DNA of 58,448 nt from JACPNE01 sp964444465 (GTDB taxonomy: Archaea > Nanobdellota > Nanobdellia > SCGC-AAA011-G17 > JACPNG01): positions 1 through 58,448 of the forward strand of contig CAYUGZ010000002.1 of the NCBI GenBank assembly GCA_964444465.1. The letters are read 5' to 3'. The notes beneath the pieces were generated by a model. The model ran no database searches. It was given only the letters and a program-made list of their open reading frames with translations, and was not told where the DNA came from. The position numbers and the translations under genes were made by a program. Of this stretch, positions 7,864-16,247 are shown piece after piece; positions within the stretch are counted from its first letter, which is position 1; the number at the start of each line of letters is the position of its first letter.

Positions 7864-8967
7864 ATGAAAGAAAAATTTCAAAAGATTCTAGATAATGCTA
7901 ATATTAAAATTAATGGAAACAAACCTTATGATATTCAAGTTCATAATGAAGATTTTTACAGGAAAGTTTTAGTTGGTGGCTCTTTATCTTTAGGGGAATC
8001 TTATATGGATGGTTGGTGGGATTGTAAAGCATTAGACCAATTTTTTTATAGAATTTTAAAAGCTAGATTAAATAAAAAGATAACAGGTTGGAAAAAATTA
8101 ATTATTCCTTTTCTTAAATCTAAACTAATCAATCTTTCTAAAATAAAAAGATATGAGATTGGAAAGAAACATTATGATCTAGGAAATGATTTATATAAAT
8201 TAATGTTAGATAAAAGATTAGTCTATAGTTGTGCTTATTGGAAAAATGCTAAGAATTTAGATAAAGCTCAAGAGGCTAAACTTGATTTAATATGTAAAAA
8301 ATTAAATCTAAAACCAAAACAAAAGATTTTAGACCTTGGATGTGGATGGGGGAGTTTCGCTAAATATGCTGCAGAGAAATATAAAGTGAAAGTTGTTGGT
8401 ATAACTGTTTCTAAAGAACAAGTAAAACTAGCAAAAAAACTTTGTAAAAATCTTCAAGTAGAAATAAGATTACAAGATTATAGATCATTAGATGAAAAAT
8501 TTGACCATATAGTCTCTGTGGGGATGTTCGAACATGTGGGGGTTAAGAATTATAAGAAGTATATGCAAGTTATAAGAAGATGTTTAAAACCAAATGGATT
8601 ATTTTTATTACATACTATTGGTGGTAATTCAAGTGTTTCTATGAGTGATCCTTGGATTTCTAAATACATATTTCCAAATTCAATGATTCCTTCTATCAAT
8701 CAAATTACTAAATCCTCTGAAAATTTACTTGTGATGGAAGATTGGCATAATTTTGGACAGTATTATGACAAAACTTTGATGGCGTGGCATAATAATTTTA
8801 TTAAAAATTGGAATAAAATTAAAAATAATTATGATGAAAGATTTTATAGGATGTGGAATTATTATCTATTAAGTTGTGCCGGATCATTCAGATCAAATGA
8901 AACAAGATTATGGCAAATTGTTTTTTCTAAGAATGGTGTAGAAAATGGATACAAAAGTATACGTTAA
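7864..8967 (+). CDS. cfa: Cyclopropane-fatty-acyl-phospholipid synthase family methyltransferase
   Basis: At 367 residues it is close to bacterial Cfa (about 380). Visible family motifs are GESYMDGWWD (residues 44-53), YDLGNDLY, YSCAYW (121-126), the SAM-binding LDLGCGWGS (156-164), GITVSKEQ, the FEHVG block and YIFPN. The family transfers a methylene/methyl group from SAM to the cis double bond of acyl chains in membrane phospholipids. Archaeal membranes normally use saturated isoprenoid ethers, so the substrate here is unclear. It may act on unsaturated isoprenoids or host-derived lipids. The gene has its own TATA box, and the 3' end lies 2 bp from convergent hjc. Confidence 0.88.
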   Translation: MKEKFQKILDNANIKINGNKPYDIQVHNEDFYRKVLVGGSLSLGESYMDGWWDCKALDQFFYRILKARLNKKITGWKKLIIPFLKSKLINLSKIKRYEIGKKHYDLGNDLYKLMLDKRLVYSCAYWKNAKNLDKAQEAKLDLICKKLNLKPKQKILDLGCGWGSFAKYAAEKYKVKVVGITVSKEQVKLAKKLCKNLQVEIRLQDYRSLDEKFDHIVSVGMFEHVGVKNYKKYMQVIRRCLKPNGLFLLHTIGGNSSVSMSDPWISKYIFPNSMIPSINQITKSSENLLVMEDWHNFGQYYDKTLMAWHNNFIKNWNKIKNNYDERFYRMWNYYLLSCAGSFRSNETRLWQIVFSKNGVENGYKSIR

Positions 8968-8969
8968 CT

Positions 8970-9365
8970 TTATTTTTCAAAATTTGAGATGAATTCATCA
9001 AAATTTAATCCTCTTTCTTTAGCCACATCGTAACTTATTAGGTATGTTCCTTTAGAGCTTTTTCCTAAATTTTCTAATTCTAAAAAAAACCATCCTTTAC
9101 TCATAACTTTTATAGCAAAAATTAAATCAGCCCCAAATGTTTTTGAAAATTCTTTTAATTCTTCAATTTGTTCATCTCTAAAATATATTTTATCTTTAAT
9201 AAATTTACATTCAACAGCTAAAGATTTTCCATTTTTACCAACTAACAAATCACAAGAGGGAATTGTTGACGATCCAGATCCTGCTACTCTTAAAACAGAG
9301 AACTCTTTCTCATGAAACATATGTAATAATTCCCTTTCAGCCCTAGTACCTTTAGCTTTACTCAT
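8970..9365 (-). CDS. hjc: Archaeal Holliday junction resolvase Hjc
   Basis: This 131-residue PD-(D/E)xK nuclease resolves four-way DNA junctions in recombination. It has KGTRAERELL with Glu10, VLRVAGSGSS, Asp39 in SCDLLV and the catalytic Glu52-x-Lys54 in AVECKF, in the order and spacing of archaeal Hjc. The start codon gives the usual short N-terminus before KGTRAE. It is probably a single-gene unit, convergent with the cyclopropane synthase gene and upstream of no close partner. No oddities are seen. Confidence 0.92.
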   Translation of the reverse strand: MSKAKGTRAERELLHMFHEKEFSVLRVAGSGSSTIPSCDLLVGKNGKSLAVECKFIKDKIYFRDEQIEELKEFSKTFGADLIFAIKVMSKGWFFLELENLGKSSKGTYLISYDVAKERGLNFDEFISNFEK

Positions 9366-9414
9366 AAAATCTAGAAATAATTATTCTTTATAAATATTAA
9401 TAGAAAAAAAGAGA

Positions 9415-9585
9415 TTAAAGATCTCTTTCTTTCAATGTGTTTCTGTTGTTTGCCTTTGCTCTTCTTGCAGCATCTTTGATTAATTCTTCTACTTTTTTAC
9501 TAAGAGCGTCTGCAAAATCTGATCCGACATTACAACCTTCTGAACAACTTTTTATTTTACTTCTTACAACTAACATATCTGACAT
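9415..9585 (-). CDS. Small histone-fold protein (DUF1931-like)
   Basis: This 56-residue gene is easily missed because of its size. The protein begins MSDMLVVRSKIKSC, continues SDFADALSKKVEELIKDAA and ends AKANNRNTLKERDL. That matches the single histone-fold layout of DUF1931-type archaeal/bacterial histone-like proteins: a long central helix, RAKANxRxT loop and RDL end. Two Cys (residues 14 and 18) are unusual. A perfect GGAGG ribosome binding site (minus strand, 9598-9594) sits 8 nt before the ATG, and a TATA box (9628-9635) lies about 45 nt upstream, so expression is probably high. DNA binding is inferred. Confidence 0.82.
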   Translation of the reverse strand: MSDMLVVRSKIKSCSEGCNVGSDFADALSKKVEELIKDAARRAKANNRNTLKERDL

Positions 9586-9627
9586 TTTGTATTCCTCCGT
9601 TGTTTTTGAAAATAAGAGAATAAAGAG

Positions 9628-9635
9628 TTTATAAA
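9628..9635 (-). promoter_or_regulatory. TATA box for histone-fold gene
   Basis: TTTATAAA on the minus strand lies about 45 nt before the ATG at 9585. That leaves room for a short leader that contains the GGAGG ribosome binding site. Confidence 0.45.
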
Positions 9636-9673
9636 GCTTTTGCTAAAGTCCTTGATTTTTCACTGTACAGAAG

Positions 9674-10612
9674 CTAAATCCCAAAAATATGAATTATGAA
9701 TTTATTTTCTCCAATTTTTATTTTTACTTTGTTTTTTAGAATTAATTTTTCTTTGTACTTATCTAAATTGATATTGCTTAATAAAACTAAACTTTTTTTT
9801 AAAATGGGTTTAGAATAATGAATTAATTCCTTTATTTTTTCAATAGATTTTTTTTTGTTTTTTGTATAAACAAAGATAGAAGTTATTATCTTATCTACAC
9901 TTTTCTTTTTAAATTTTTTACCTAAAAAATCCAAATCTTCTTCTATCAAATTTATTTTTACTTTAGCTAACTTAGAATTAACATTTGAATTTTCTATATG
10001 GTACAAATTATCCTCAAATCCAAACAGTTTTTTCCCTCCAATCAACCCAGCTTCTATTAATATTACTCCATCTTTACATAAAGGGTCAACTAAAATCTCA
10101 TTTTTTTTATAATCTGCTAGTTTTAGTAAAGAATAAGCTAAACATCCATTAATTGTATTTTGACTTATTCTTAATTTATACTCTCTTTTGCATAGATCTT
10201 TATTTATTAGTCTTCCAATAAAACAATAATCTTCAATAATATAAACATAAATTATATTTTTACTCTTTAGATTTACTTTATTTCCTTGTTCATAAATTAC
10301 CTCTCCAATTTCTTTTTCTAATTCTAAAGAACTAAATTTATGATCTCCTTCTCTATCACACCTTACAACAAAATCATTTTTTATATTGAATTTTATTTTT
10401 TTTGTTTTATTCATCAAATCATTTTTATTTTTGAATTTAAATTTAGATATAAACTCACAAATTAGACTAACACTTTTTAATTCTTTTAATTCATTACATT
10501 CAAAATAAACAAAACCTTTACTTAACTTTTTAGAACTAACTTTTAATTTTTCTTTTATTTCATCTACTGTTACTTTTTCCAAACCTTCAATTGTTTTAAC
10601 TATAAATTTCAT
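9674..10612 (-). CDS. THUMP-domain tRNA guanine-N2 methyltransferase-like protein (Trm14/RlmL-like), degenerate
   Basis: This 312-residue protein is built like archaeal Trm14 (tRNA m2G6 methyltransferase): an N-terminal ferredoxin-like part, then a THUMP domain (FVVRCDREGDHKFSS, about residues 81-95, and a FIGRLIN strand), then a Rossmann methyltransferase. Key methyltransferase motifs are eroded. The SAM loop reads DPLCKDG (residues 176-182) instead of DPFCGSG, and the NPPY catalytic motif is replaced by TSIFVY near residue 247. RNA binding is likely retained and catalysis doubtful. The gene is divergent from pyrE. Confidence 0.7.
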   Translation of the reverse strand: MKFIVKTIEGLEKVTVDEIKEKLKVSSKKLSKGFVYFECNELKELKSVSLICEFISKFKFKNKNDLMNKTKKIKFNIKNDFVVRCDREGDHKFSSLELEKEIGEVIYEQGNKVNLKSKNIIYVYIIEDYCFIGRLINKDLCKREYKLRISQNTINGCLAYSLLKLADYKKNEILVDPLCKDGVILIEAGLIGGKKLFGFEDNLYHIENSNVNSKLAKVKINLIEEDLDFLGKKFKKKSVDKIITSIFVYTKNKKKSIEKIKELIHYSKPILKKSLVLLSNINLDKYKEKLILKNKVKIKIGENKFIIHIFGI

Positions 10613-10634
10613 TATAACTTTAATTGTAAATAAA

Positions 10635-10647
10635 AATTTATAAATAT
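10635..10647 (+). promoter_or_regulatory. TATA box for pyrE-pyrF
   Basis: AATTTATAAATAT is centred about 25 nt before the pyrE ATG at 10666, which suggests a leaderless pyrE transcript. Confidence 0.5.
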
Positions 10648-10665
10648 GCTTAATTAGATTGTGCT

Positions 10666-11253
10666 ATGTCAGGTGAAAGAACAGCAGAGATTTTATTGGA
10701 GACTAAAGTAGTTACTTTAAGTCCACTAGACCCTTATACTTATACTTCTGGGATTCTAAGTCCTATCTACTGTAATAATAGAAGGTTAATTTCTCTTCCA
10801 GATGAGAGAGATAGGATTGTAGAAGGTTTTATTGATCTGATTGGGGAATCAAGTTTTGATGTTGTAGCTGGTACTGAAAGTGCAGGAATTCCTTGGTCTT
10901 CATATGTTGGAGATAGGTTAAGAAAGCCAAATGTTTATGTAAAGAAAGCACAAAAAGAACATGGATTAAAAAATTTAGTAGAAGGGATATTAGAACAAGA
11001 TCAAATAACATTAGTTACTGAAGATTTGATAAGTACTGGTGGAAGTTCTATAGCTGTAGTAAAAGCAATTAGAGAAGCAGGAGGAATTGTTAACGATTGT
11101 TATGCGATATTTACTTATGAACTTCAAAAATCAATAGATTCTTTTGAAGAAGCAGATTGTAGATTGCATACATTAACTAATTTTACAACATTAGTAGATG
11201 TAGCATTAAGTTCTAATTATATAGATGAACAAGAGAGAGAGATATACTTCTAA
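10666..11253 (+). CDS. pyrE: Orotate phosphoribosyltransferase
   Basis: This enzyme converts orotate and PRPP to orotidine 5'-phosphate in pyrimidine synthesis. The 195 residues contain the substrate-contact block YTSGILSPIYCNNR, a VYVKKAQKEHG loop (K-x-x-K-x-H-G, the flexible catalytic loop) and the PRPP-binding motif VTEDLISTGGSS. The length is normal. The start is supported by a TATA box 25 nt upstream, consistent with a leaderless mRNA. pyrF follows 34 bp later and completes UMP synthesis, so the two probably form an operon. Confidence 0.93.
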   Translation: MSGERTAEILLETKVVTLSPLDPYTYTSGILSPIYCNNRRLISLPDERDRIVEGFIDLIGESSFDVVAGTESAGIPWSSYVGDRLRKPNVYVKKAQKEHGLKNLVEGILEQDQITLVTEDLISTGGSSIAVVKAIREAGGIVNDCYAIFTYELQKSIDSFEEADCRLHTLTNFTTLVDVALSSNYIDEQEREIYF

Positions 11254-11287
11254 AATGGCAGAAAGATCCAAATAATTGGAATAAATA

Positions 11288-12085
11288 ATGATGTTAAAAC
11301 TTACAGAAAAAGAAGAAATAGCTAGAAAAAAAGTTTGTCTACCTTTAGATGGTTTAGATACATTCGACCAATTTAAAGAAAGAGTTGAAGGACTTAGTCC
11401 TGTTGTTGGGTTGTTTAAAGTAGGTAAAGAGTCATATACTAGATTTGGTCCTAAAGCAGTTGAATTAGTTCAAATGCATGGCTCTAATGTATTCTTAGAT
11501 TTAAAATATCATGATATTCCTCAGACTGTTAAAAGATCAGCAGATGCAGCCACTCAATTAGGAGTCTATATGTTTAATGTTCATGCTGCTGGAGGAATAG
11601 AAATGATGGAAGCTGCAGTTGAAGGGTCAAAAGAAGCTGCTGAAAAATATGGGGTTATTGTTCCTAAGATTTTAGGGGTTACTATTTTAACTAGTATAGA
11701 TAAAGAAATAATGAATAAGGAATTAAGAATTGAAGGAAGTGTTGAGTCTCAAGTAAGATGGTTAGCTTACAATGCAGGATTAGCTGGATTGGATGGAGTT
11801 GTTTGTTCTACTGCAGAGTTAGATTACATTAAAGCACATTTAAGTAAAGATTTTATTTATGCAACACCTGGAATTAAAGGGTTAAATGATGCAGTTGGTT
11901 CTGATCAAAAAAGAGTGTTTACTCCAGGAAATGCGATTAGAGATGGTTCAAGTATTTTAGTGATAGGTAGAGCAATAACTGATCCTAGAACTAAAGAACA
12001 AAAAAATAATAATGTCTCAGTTAATTTAGAGATGCAATTAAATGCAGGTTATGAAATTCTAAGAGATATGGCAAAGTATCTATAA
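11288..12085 (+). CDS. pyrF: Orotidine 5'-phosphate decarboxylase (bacterial-type)
   Basis: It decarboxylates OMP to UMP, the last step of de novo pyrimidine nucleotide synthesis. The 265-residue TIM barrel shows PLDGLDTFDQF at the first strand, the catalytic D-x-K-x-x-D in LDLKYHDIP, HAAGG, GVTILTS, GVVCSTAEL, and the C-terminal phosphate site YATPGIK followed by VIGRAITDP. The sequence style resembles the bacterial type more than the shorter archaeal type, suggesting ancient transfer. ATG occurs twice in tandem at 11288 and 11291. It follows pyrE. Confidence 0.93.
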   Translation: MMLKLTEKEEIARKKVCLPLDGLDTFDQFKERVEGLSPVVGLFKVGKESYTRFGPKAVELVQMHGSNVFLDLKYHDIPQTVKRSADAATQLGVYMFNVHAAGGIEMMEAAVEGSKEAAEKYGVIVPKILGVTILTSIDKEIMNKELRIEGSVESQVRWLAYNAGLAGLDGVVCSTAELDYIKAHLSKDFIYATPGIKGLNDAVGSDQKRVFTPGNAIRDGSSILVIGRAITDPRTKEQKNNNVSVNLEMQLNAGYEILRDMAKYL

Positions 12086-12118
12086 TTAATAAATTATAAA
12101 AAAAATAAAAAAAAGAAA

Positions 12119-12448
12119 TTATTGTGCTTTAGCTAATTCCCAAATAGCTTTTACTGCTACTACTACTGCAGCTGGTGCCATCAAAACAACAAAGTTTCCT
12201 AAGATTCCTGATAAGAAACCTCCTATGGCTGGTACTTGACTTAAGTTAGCATTACCCGCTACCACTAATGCAATAGCTGCAATTAAAAAAGAACTAACTT
12301 CTTTCTCAGTTATGTTTAAGAAACCTATTATCAATCCTAAGATAACTAAGACAGGAGCTACCCAGCTTTGAGCAGAGATACTTGGGATTCCGAATATTAT
12401 TGCTACAACTAAACCAACAATAAATGCCCATGAACCTACTTTATCCAT
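12119..12448 (-). CDS. Small membrane protein with three to four transmembrane helices
   Basis: This 109-residue protein is almost entirely hydrophobic: helices near residues 7-24 (AFIVGLVVAIIFGIP), 31-47 (APVLVILGLIIGFL), 53-66 (SSFLIAAIALVVAG) and 80-102 (GILGNFVVLMAPAAVVVAV). No catalytic motif is visible. A strong ribosome binding site GGAGGG (minus strand, 12460-12455) lies 6 nt before the ATG. Since most genes here lack one, the protein may be abundant. I do not recognise a named family, and its role is unknown. It is convergent with pyrF. Confidence 0.7.
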   Translation of the reverse strand: MDKVGSWAFIVGLVVAIIFGIPSISAQSWVAPVLVILGLIIGFLNITEKEVSSFLIAAIALVVAGNANLSQVPAIGGFLSGILGNFVVLMAPAAVVVAVKAIWELAKAQ

Positions 12449-12533
12449 ATTTTGCCCTCCTTTTTTTAAAATTATTTTAATTATAATGGAAAAATATTAT
12501 ATAAAAGTTGTTAACTACTTAATAGAGTAAAAA

Positions 12534-13823
12534 TTACTTGTTTTTAGAGTGATCTTTTGAGATAAATAAAATATCTTTAACAACTTTGGCATCATAATAA
12601 GGAACACAATCACTAAATCCTGGAGGACCACAACCATCTTTTATGTTGTATTGCCATTGGTGCCAAGGACATTCAACATAACCTGAATTAATTTTTCCTT
12701 TGTACAATGGACCTTTTTGATGTGCACAAATATTTGAGATAGCAATGAAATTATTTTTATATTTAAAAACAGCTATTTGTTTTTTATTAACATAAAATTT
12801 CTTTCCTTCTCCTTCTTTAAAATTATTAATATGATCAACACCAACATAGTCTTTATTATTAATGTTTATAGTTTTGTTTATTGAATTTATTTTATCATTT
12901 ATTCCTTTATCTTCATAAAATCTTTTGACCCAACCAACTACATGAGAACTAATTATTGTTATAATGCTTACCCAGAATATAGTTTTAACTAAGTTATTTG
13001 TAGTACTTAATGGTCCAAAATACACATGCAATAACAATGAGGAATAAACAATCCATATTAAAACATGAAGTTGTTTCCAACCAAATATATTTGTACTCAT
13101 AATTTTTTTAATGAAGCTATAAGGTGCAATTATTATCCATATCAAAATGAAAATTCCAATTACAATCAAATGATAGTTTAATGTTGATTCATTAAATGTT
13201 TTTTGTATAGTGTACATATAATAAGAAATCGAAATATAAATTAAAAGTAAGATTAAATGAATTGCTTTCCATGTCATATCTTTAACTTTCTTTTGTAAAT
13301 GATCCCATGAAGTAATAGCTAACCAAAAAAGTAAGAAAAATGAAGTTAATCCATAAAAAATGAAAATAGATGATAATGCTCCTTTGATGGAATAAGAAAA
13401 ATATCTTGGAAGAATAATAACTACATGTAATGTTCCAAGAAAGAATACAGTAACACCAAGATGTCTTCTGAAATGATAAATTTTTATTATACTATCTGAA
13501 AATTTTGACCATGGACCTATCAATAAGATTAGATGTAAAATAAAAAATGATAAGATAGAAGAAGTTCTTAGAATTAATGTTGATTGGTCTAAATTATTAA
13601 ATATTAATCTTGAAGCTATAATACTTATCAACAAAAATAAGATTAGAGAGATATCATATTTTTTATTAGGAAGATTTACAAAAAAGTAGATTATTAGATT
13701 GATTATTAATAAACTAATTAAAAAGAAAAATACATTTTCTCTTAAGAATTTGATGAAATAAACTGAGAATAAAAATAATATTGTTAAAAATAAGATGATA
13801 AAAATATGATTTATTTTTCTCAT
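12534..13823 (-). CDS. Ferric-reductase-like membrane domain fused to a Rieske [2Fe-2S] domain
   Basis: The N-terminal 310 or so residues carry about nine membrane helices. They include paired helices with His in FRRHLGV/LGTLHVVI and WKAIHLIL/WKQLHVLIW/LLLHVYFG, the b-heme ligand pattern of ferric reductase/NOX/MsrQ-like proteins. Residues about 325-425 form a Rieske domain with C366-x-H368 (CAHQKGPL) and C385-x2-H388 (CPWHQW). The fusion could pass electrons between a soluble donor and membrane hemes. No flavin or NADPH domain is present, so the donor and acceptor are unknown. L15e lies 6 bp upstream on the same strand. Confidence 0.8.
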   Translation of the reverse strand: MRKINHIFIILFLTILFLFSVYFIKFLRENVFFFLISLLIINLIIYFFVNLPNKKYDISLILFLLISIIASRLIFNNLDQSTLILRTSSILSFFILHLILLIGPWSKFSDSIIKIYHFRRHLGVTVFFLGTLHVVIILPRYFSYSIKGALSSIFIFYGLTSFFLLFWLAITSWDHLQKKVKDMTWKAIHLILLLIYISISYYMYTIQKTFNESTLNYHLIVIGIFILIWIIIAPYSFIKKIMSTNIFGWKQLHVLIWIVYSSLLLHVYFGPLSTTNNLVKTIFWVSIITIISSHVVGWVKRFYEDKGINDKINSINKTININNKDYVGVDHINNFKEGEGKKFYVNKKQIAVFKYKNNFIAISNICAHQKGPLYKGKINSGYVECPWHQWQYNIKDGCGPPGFSDCVPYYDAKVVKDILFISKDHSKNK

Positions 13824-13829
13824 AACAAT

Positions 13830-14396
13830 TTATTTACCTAATCTTTTATTTGCTCTTAAGCTAGGTCTAATCTTTTCATAACCAAATCCTTTTCCAGTTA
13901 AACCTCTAGATTTTTTAGCAGCACTTGTTAACCCTCTATAAACTCTTCCTCTAGCATCTCCAACCCAACCCATTTTTGGATAAAGTTTAACAATTTCTTT
14001 ATCTAACAAAATAATCTCATACCAATAATACCTACCATCTTTAGCAACATAATATGAATCTAGAACTTCACAATTTGGATGTTTTTTATTTGCTCTTTCT
14101 TCAGCAATCCATTGATAACTTTTTTTAACTATTTTCTTTCTCCTAGTCTTTTTTGGAGATCTTCCACTTTTGAATTGAGGTCTCATCCTTCCACCCCTTA
14201 ACAATTTAACTCTAACCATAAAATAACCTTTTTTAGCTTTATATCCTAAATTTCTAGCTCTATCTAATCTAGTTGGATAATCAATTTTTGTTACAGAATT
14301 CTCTCTTCTCCATTGAATCAATCTTTGTTTCCACAAATCTCCTAAGTTTTTCTTAGGTTGTTTCCAAATTTTTCTTATTTCTTGATATGCTCCCAT
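13830..14396 (-). CDS. rpl15e: Large-subunit ribosomal protein L15e
   Basis: This 188-residue basic protein is a near-complete match in layout to archaeal L15e. It starts GAYQEIRKIWKQPKK, then ARNLGYKAKKGY, RVKLLRGGRMRPQ, YYWYEIILLD and ends RGLTGKGFGYEK. L15e belongs to the archaeal/eukaryotic large ribosomal subunit and has no bacterial counterpart. The start is fixed by the conserved MGAYxxIRxxW opening. The gene is divergent from aIF5A across an 83-bp spacer and may drive the fused ferric-reductase gene 6 bp downstream. Confidence 0.97.
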   Translation of the reverse strand: MGAYQEIRKIWKQPKKNLGDLWKQRLIQWRRENSVTKIDYPTRLDRARNLGYKAKKGYFMVRVKLLRGGRMRPQFKSGRSPKKTRRKKIVKKSYQWIAEERANKKHPNCEVLDSYYVAKDGRYYWYEIILLDKEIVKLYPKMGWVGDARGRVYRGLTSAAKKSRGLTGKGFGYEKIRPSLRANKRLGK

Positions 14397-14447
14397 TTTA
14401 TTATACTTAAAAATTTACTTTAAAAGCTTTTCTGATGTGCTAGAAAC

Positions 14448-14458
14448 TTTTATAAAAC
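14448..14458 (+). promoter_or_regulatory. TATA box for the aIF5A-L40e-S2P-TatD operon
   Basis: CTTTTATAAAA is centred about 27 nt before the aIF5A ATG at 14480. It lies in the 83-bp spacer shared with divergent L15e. Confidence 0.5.
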
Positions 14459-14479
14459 AACTTATTCTTTTAACTTTTA

Positions 14480-14872
14480 ATGGCAGATACAAAAAGAGAA
14501 TCAGCAGGTTCATTAAAAGTAGGAAGATATGTTATATTTGATGGGGTTGCTTATGTTGTTAGAAATATTGATCTAGCTAAAACAGGAAAGCATGGATCTT
14601 CTAAAGCTAGAATTGAAGCTACTTCCTTAATTGATGGGAAAAAAGTTATAAAGATAATGCCAAGTTCAGATAGTGTTGAAGTTCCAATTATAGAAAAGAA
14701 ATCAGCTCAAGTTTTATCTATAAGTGGAGATAAAGCAAATGTAATGGACATGGAATCATATGAGACATTTGATTTAGACATCCCAGACGAACTAAAATCC
14801 GAAGTAAAAGAAGGGTCTGAAATATTATATTGGATCATTGTAGATGATAAAGTTATGAAACAGGTGAAATAA
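14480..14872 (+). CDS. eif5a: Translation factor aIF5A
   Basis: The archaeal homologue of eIF5A/EF-P helps ribosomes through stall-prone peptide bonds. The 130 residues contain an N-terminal SH3-like barrel with the hypusination loop TGKHGSSK, where Lys37 is the expected site of deoxyhypusine modification, and a C-terminal OB fold. The deoxyhypusine synthase gene is not in this window. It begins a tight cluster: L40e starts 1 bp after its stop. Confidence 0.97.
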   Translation: MADTKRESAGSLKVGRYVIFDGVAYVVRNIDLAKTGKHGSSKARIEATSLIDGKKVIKIMPSSDSVEVPIIEKKSAQVLSISGDKANVMDMESYETFDLDIPDELKSEVKEGSEILYWIIVDDKVMKQVK

Positions 14873-14873
14873 A

Positions 14874-15038
14874 ATGGCAAAATTTCCAGAAGCAATTGCA
14901 AGATTACATCAAAATGTTTTTGTATGCAAAAAATGTAAAACTAAAATTAGATCTAATATTCAAAAGATCATGCTTGGAAAGATTTCATGCAGGAGATGTA
15001 AGTCAAAAAATTTTAGACCAATAAAAAAAGGTAAATAA
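14874..15038 (+). CDS. rpl40e: Ribosomal protein L40e
   Basis: This 54-residue basic protein opens MAKFPEAIARLHQNVFVCKK. It has two zinc knuckle pairs, C18-x2-C21 and C39-x2-C42, as in the small zinc-ribbon protein L40e of archaeal and eukaryotic large subunits. ATG 14874 lies 1 bp after the aIF5A stop, and the stop directly abuts the start of the S2P gene, so the gene is embedded in an operon. The expected ending with a basic K/R run is present. Confidence 0.93.
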   Translation: MAKFPEAIARLHQNVFVCKKCKTKIRSNIQKIMLGKISCRRCKSKNFRPIKKGK

Positions 15039-16247
15039 ATGGGTTTAAACATAGATCAAATTTTATTAATTATTTTTGGATTAATTCTAGTTGTAGTGAT
15101 GTATTTTAATAGACATAGAGTAAAAATGGAAAAGTTTCTTTTTCCTTTATTCTATATAGTGATGTATAGAACAAGATTAGGATTAAATGCAATGGATAAA
15201 TATTCAAAAAAATATCCTAGACTTTTAAATTTTATTGGAATCTCTTCAGTTGTTATTGGGTTTATAGGGATGATTTTTGTTTTTTATACTATACTATTAT
15301 CTTCACTTAACATTTTATCAGATCCACTAAAAGCTGAACAAGGAGCAAAGTTATTACTTCCAGGAATTGAATTTCAAGGTATAAGATTATCATTTTTTCA
15401 TTGGATCATATCAATTTTTGTTTTAGCAATAGTTCATGAATTTAGTCATGGGCTTCTAGCTAGATTACATAGAGTTAGAGTTAAATCATCTGGGTTTGCA
15501 GTTTTAGGAATAATACTTCCTCTATTTCCAGCAGCTTTTGTTGAACCAGATGAAAAAGAATTAGGAAAAAAATCGAAAAAAGCACAATTAAGCATGTTTG
15601 CAGCAGGGCCATTCTCTAATTTATTATTGGCAGGATTGATTTTTGTTGTTATGTTTTTCTTTCTTAATCCATTTGCTGGATCTTTAGTAGAATCTGAAGG
15701 TGTTATAATAACAAATTTAGATGAAGAATATCCTTTTTATGATACAGGTGTTAGTTTAGGTGAAAATATAATAGAGCTAAATGGTATTACTATAAAAAAT
15801 GTTAATGAATTTTTAGATGAAATTAAAAAAATTAAACCTAAAGATGAGGTGTCAATAAGAACTAATCATAGTATCTATACTTTAATAGCAGCTCAACATC
15901 CTAAAGATAAAGATAGAGGCTATTTAGGATTGAACATAGGTCCAGAAAGTAAAGACTATAAAAAATCAATAATTGATAAAGTTGGAAAATTTCCAATTAG
16001 TACTTTCCTTTGGTTTAACCTTTTGATCTACTGGATGTTTTTGCTTAACTTTTTTGTTGGATTAATTAATTTATTTCCTATTATCATTACAGATGGAGCA
16101 AAGATGTTATATGTAGCTCTATCTTTTTTTGTTAAAGATGAAGGAAGATTGAAGAAGACATGGACTGGAATAAATATATTATGTATTTTATTGTTATTAG
16201 TTAATTTCTTACCTTCAATATTAAAATATATTATTAAAATTTTATGA
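15039..16247 (+). CDS. Site-2 protease family (M50) membrane zinc metalloprotease
   Basis: This 402-residue membrane protein has several helices. The zinc-binding HExxH occurs as HEFSH at residues 133-137 within a hydrophobic helix (FVLAIVHEFSHGLLA). A PDZ-like domain (about 225-300, GVSLGENIIELNG) follows, then the second metal motif in NLFPIIITDGAKML near residue 347. S2P enzymes cut within membrane helices of regulatory or remnant signal peptides. The tandem order aIF5A-L40e-S2P-TatD with 0-4 bp spacing marks one operon. The target is unknown. Confidence 0.9.
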   Translation: MGLNIDQILLIIFGLILVVVMYFNRHRVKMEKFLFPLFYIVMYRTRLGLNAMDKYSKKYPRLLNFIGISSVVIGFIGMIFVFYTILLSSLNILSDPLKAEQGAKLLLPGIEFQGIRLSFFHWIISIFVLAIVHEFSHGLLARLHRVRVKSSGFAVLGIILPLFPAAFVEPDEKELGKKSKKAQLSMFAAGPFSNLLLAGLIFVVMFFFLNPFAGSLVESEGVIITNLDEEYPFYDTGVSLGENIIELNGITIKNVNEFLDEIKKIKPKDEVSIRTNHSIYTLIAAQHPKDKDRGYLGLNIGPESKDYKKSIIDKVGKFPISTFLWFNLLIYWMFLLNFFVGLINLFPIIITDGAKMLYVALSFFVKDEGRLKKTWTGINILCILLLLVNFLPSILKYIIKIL

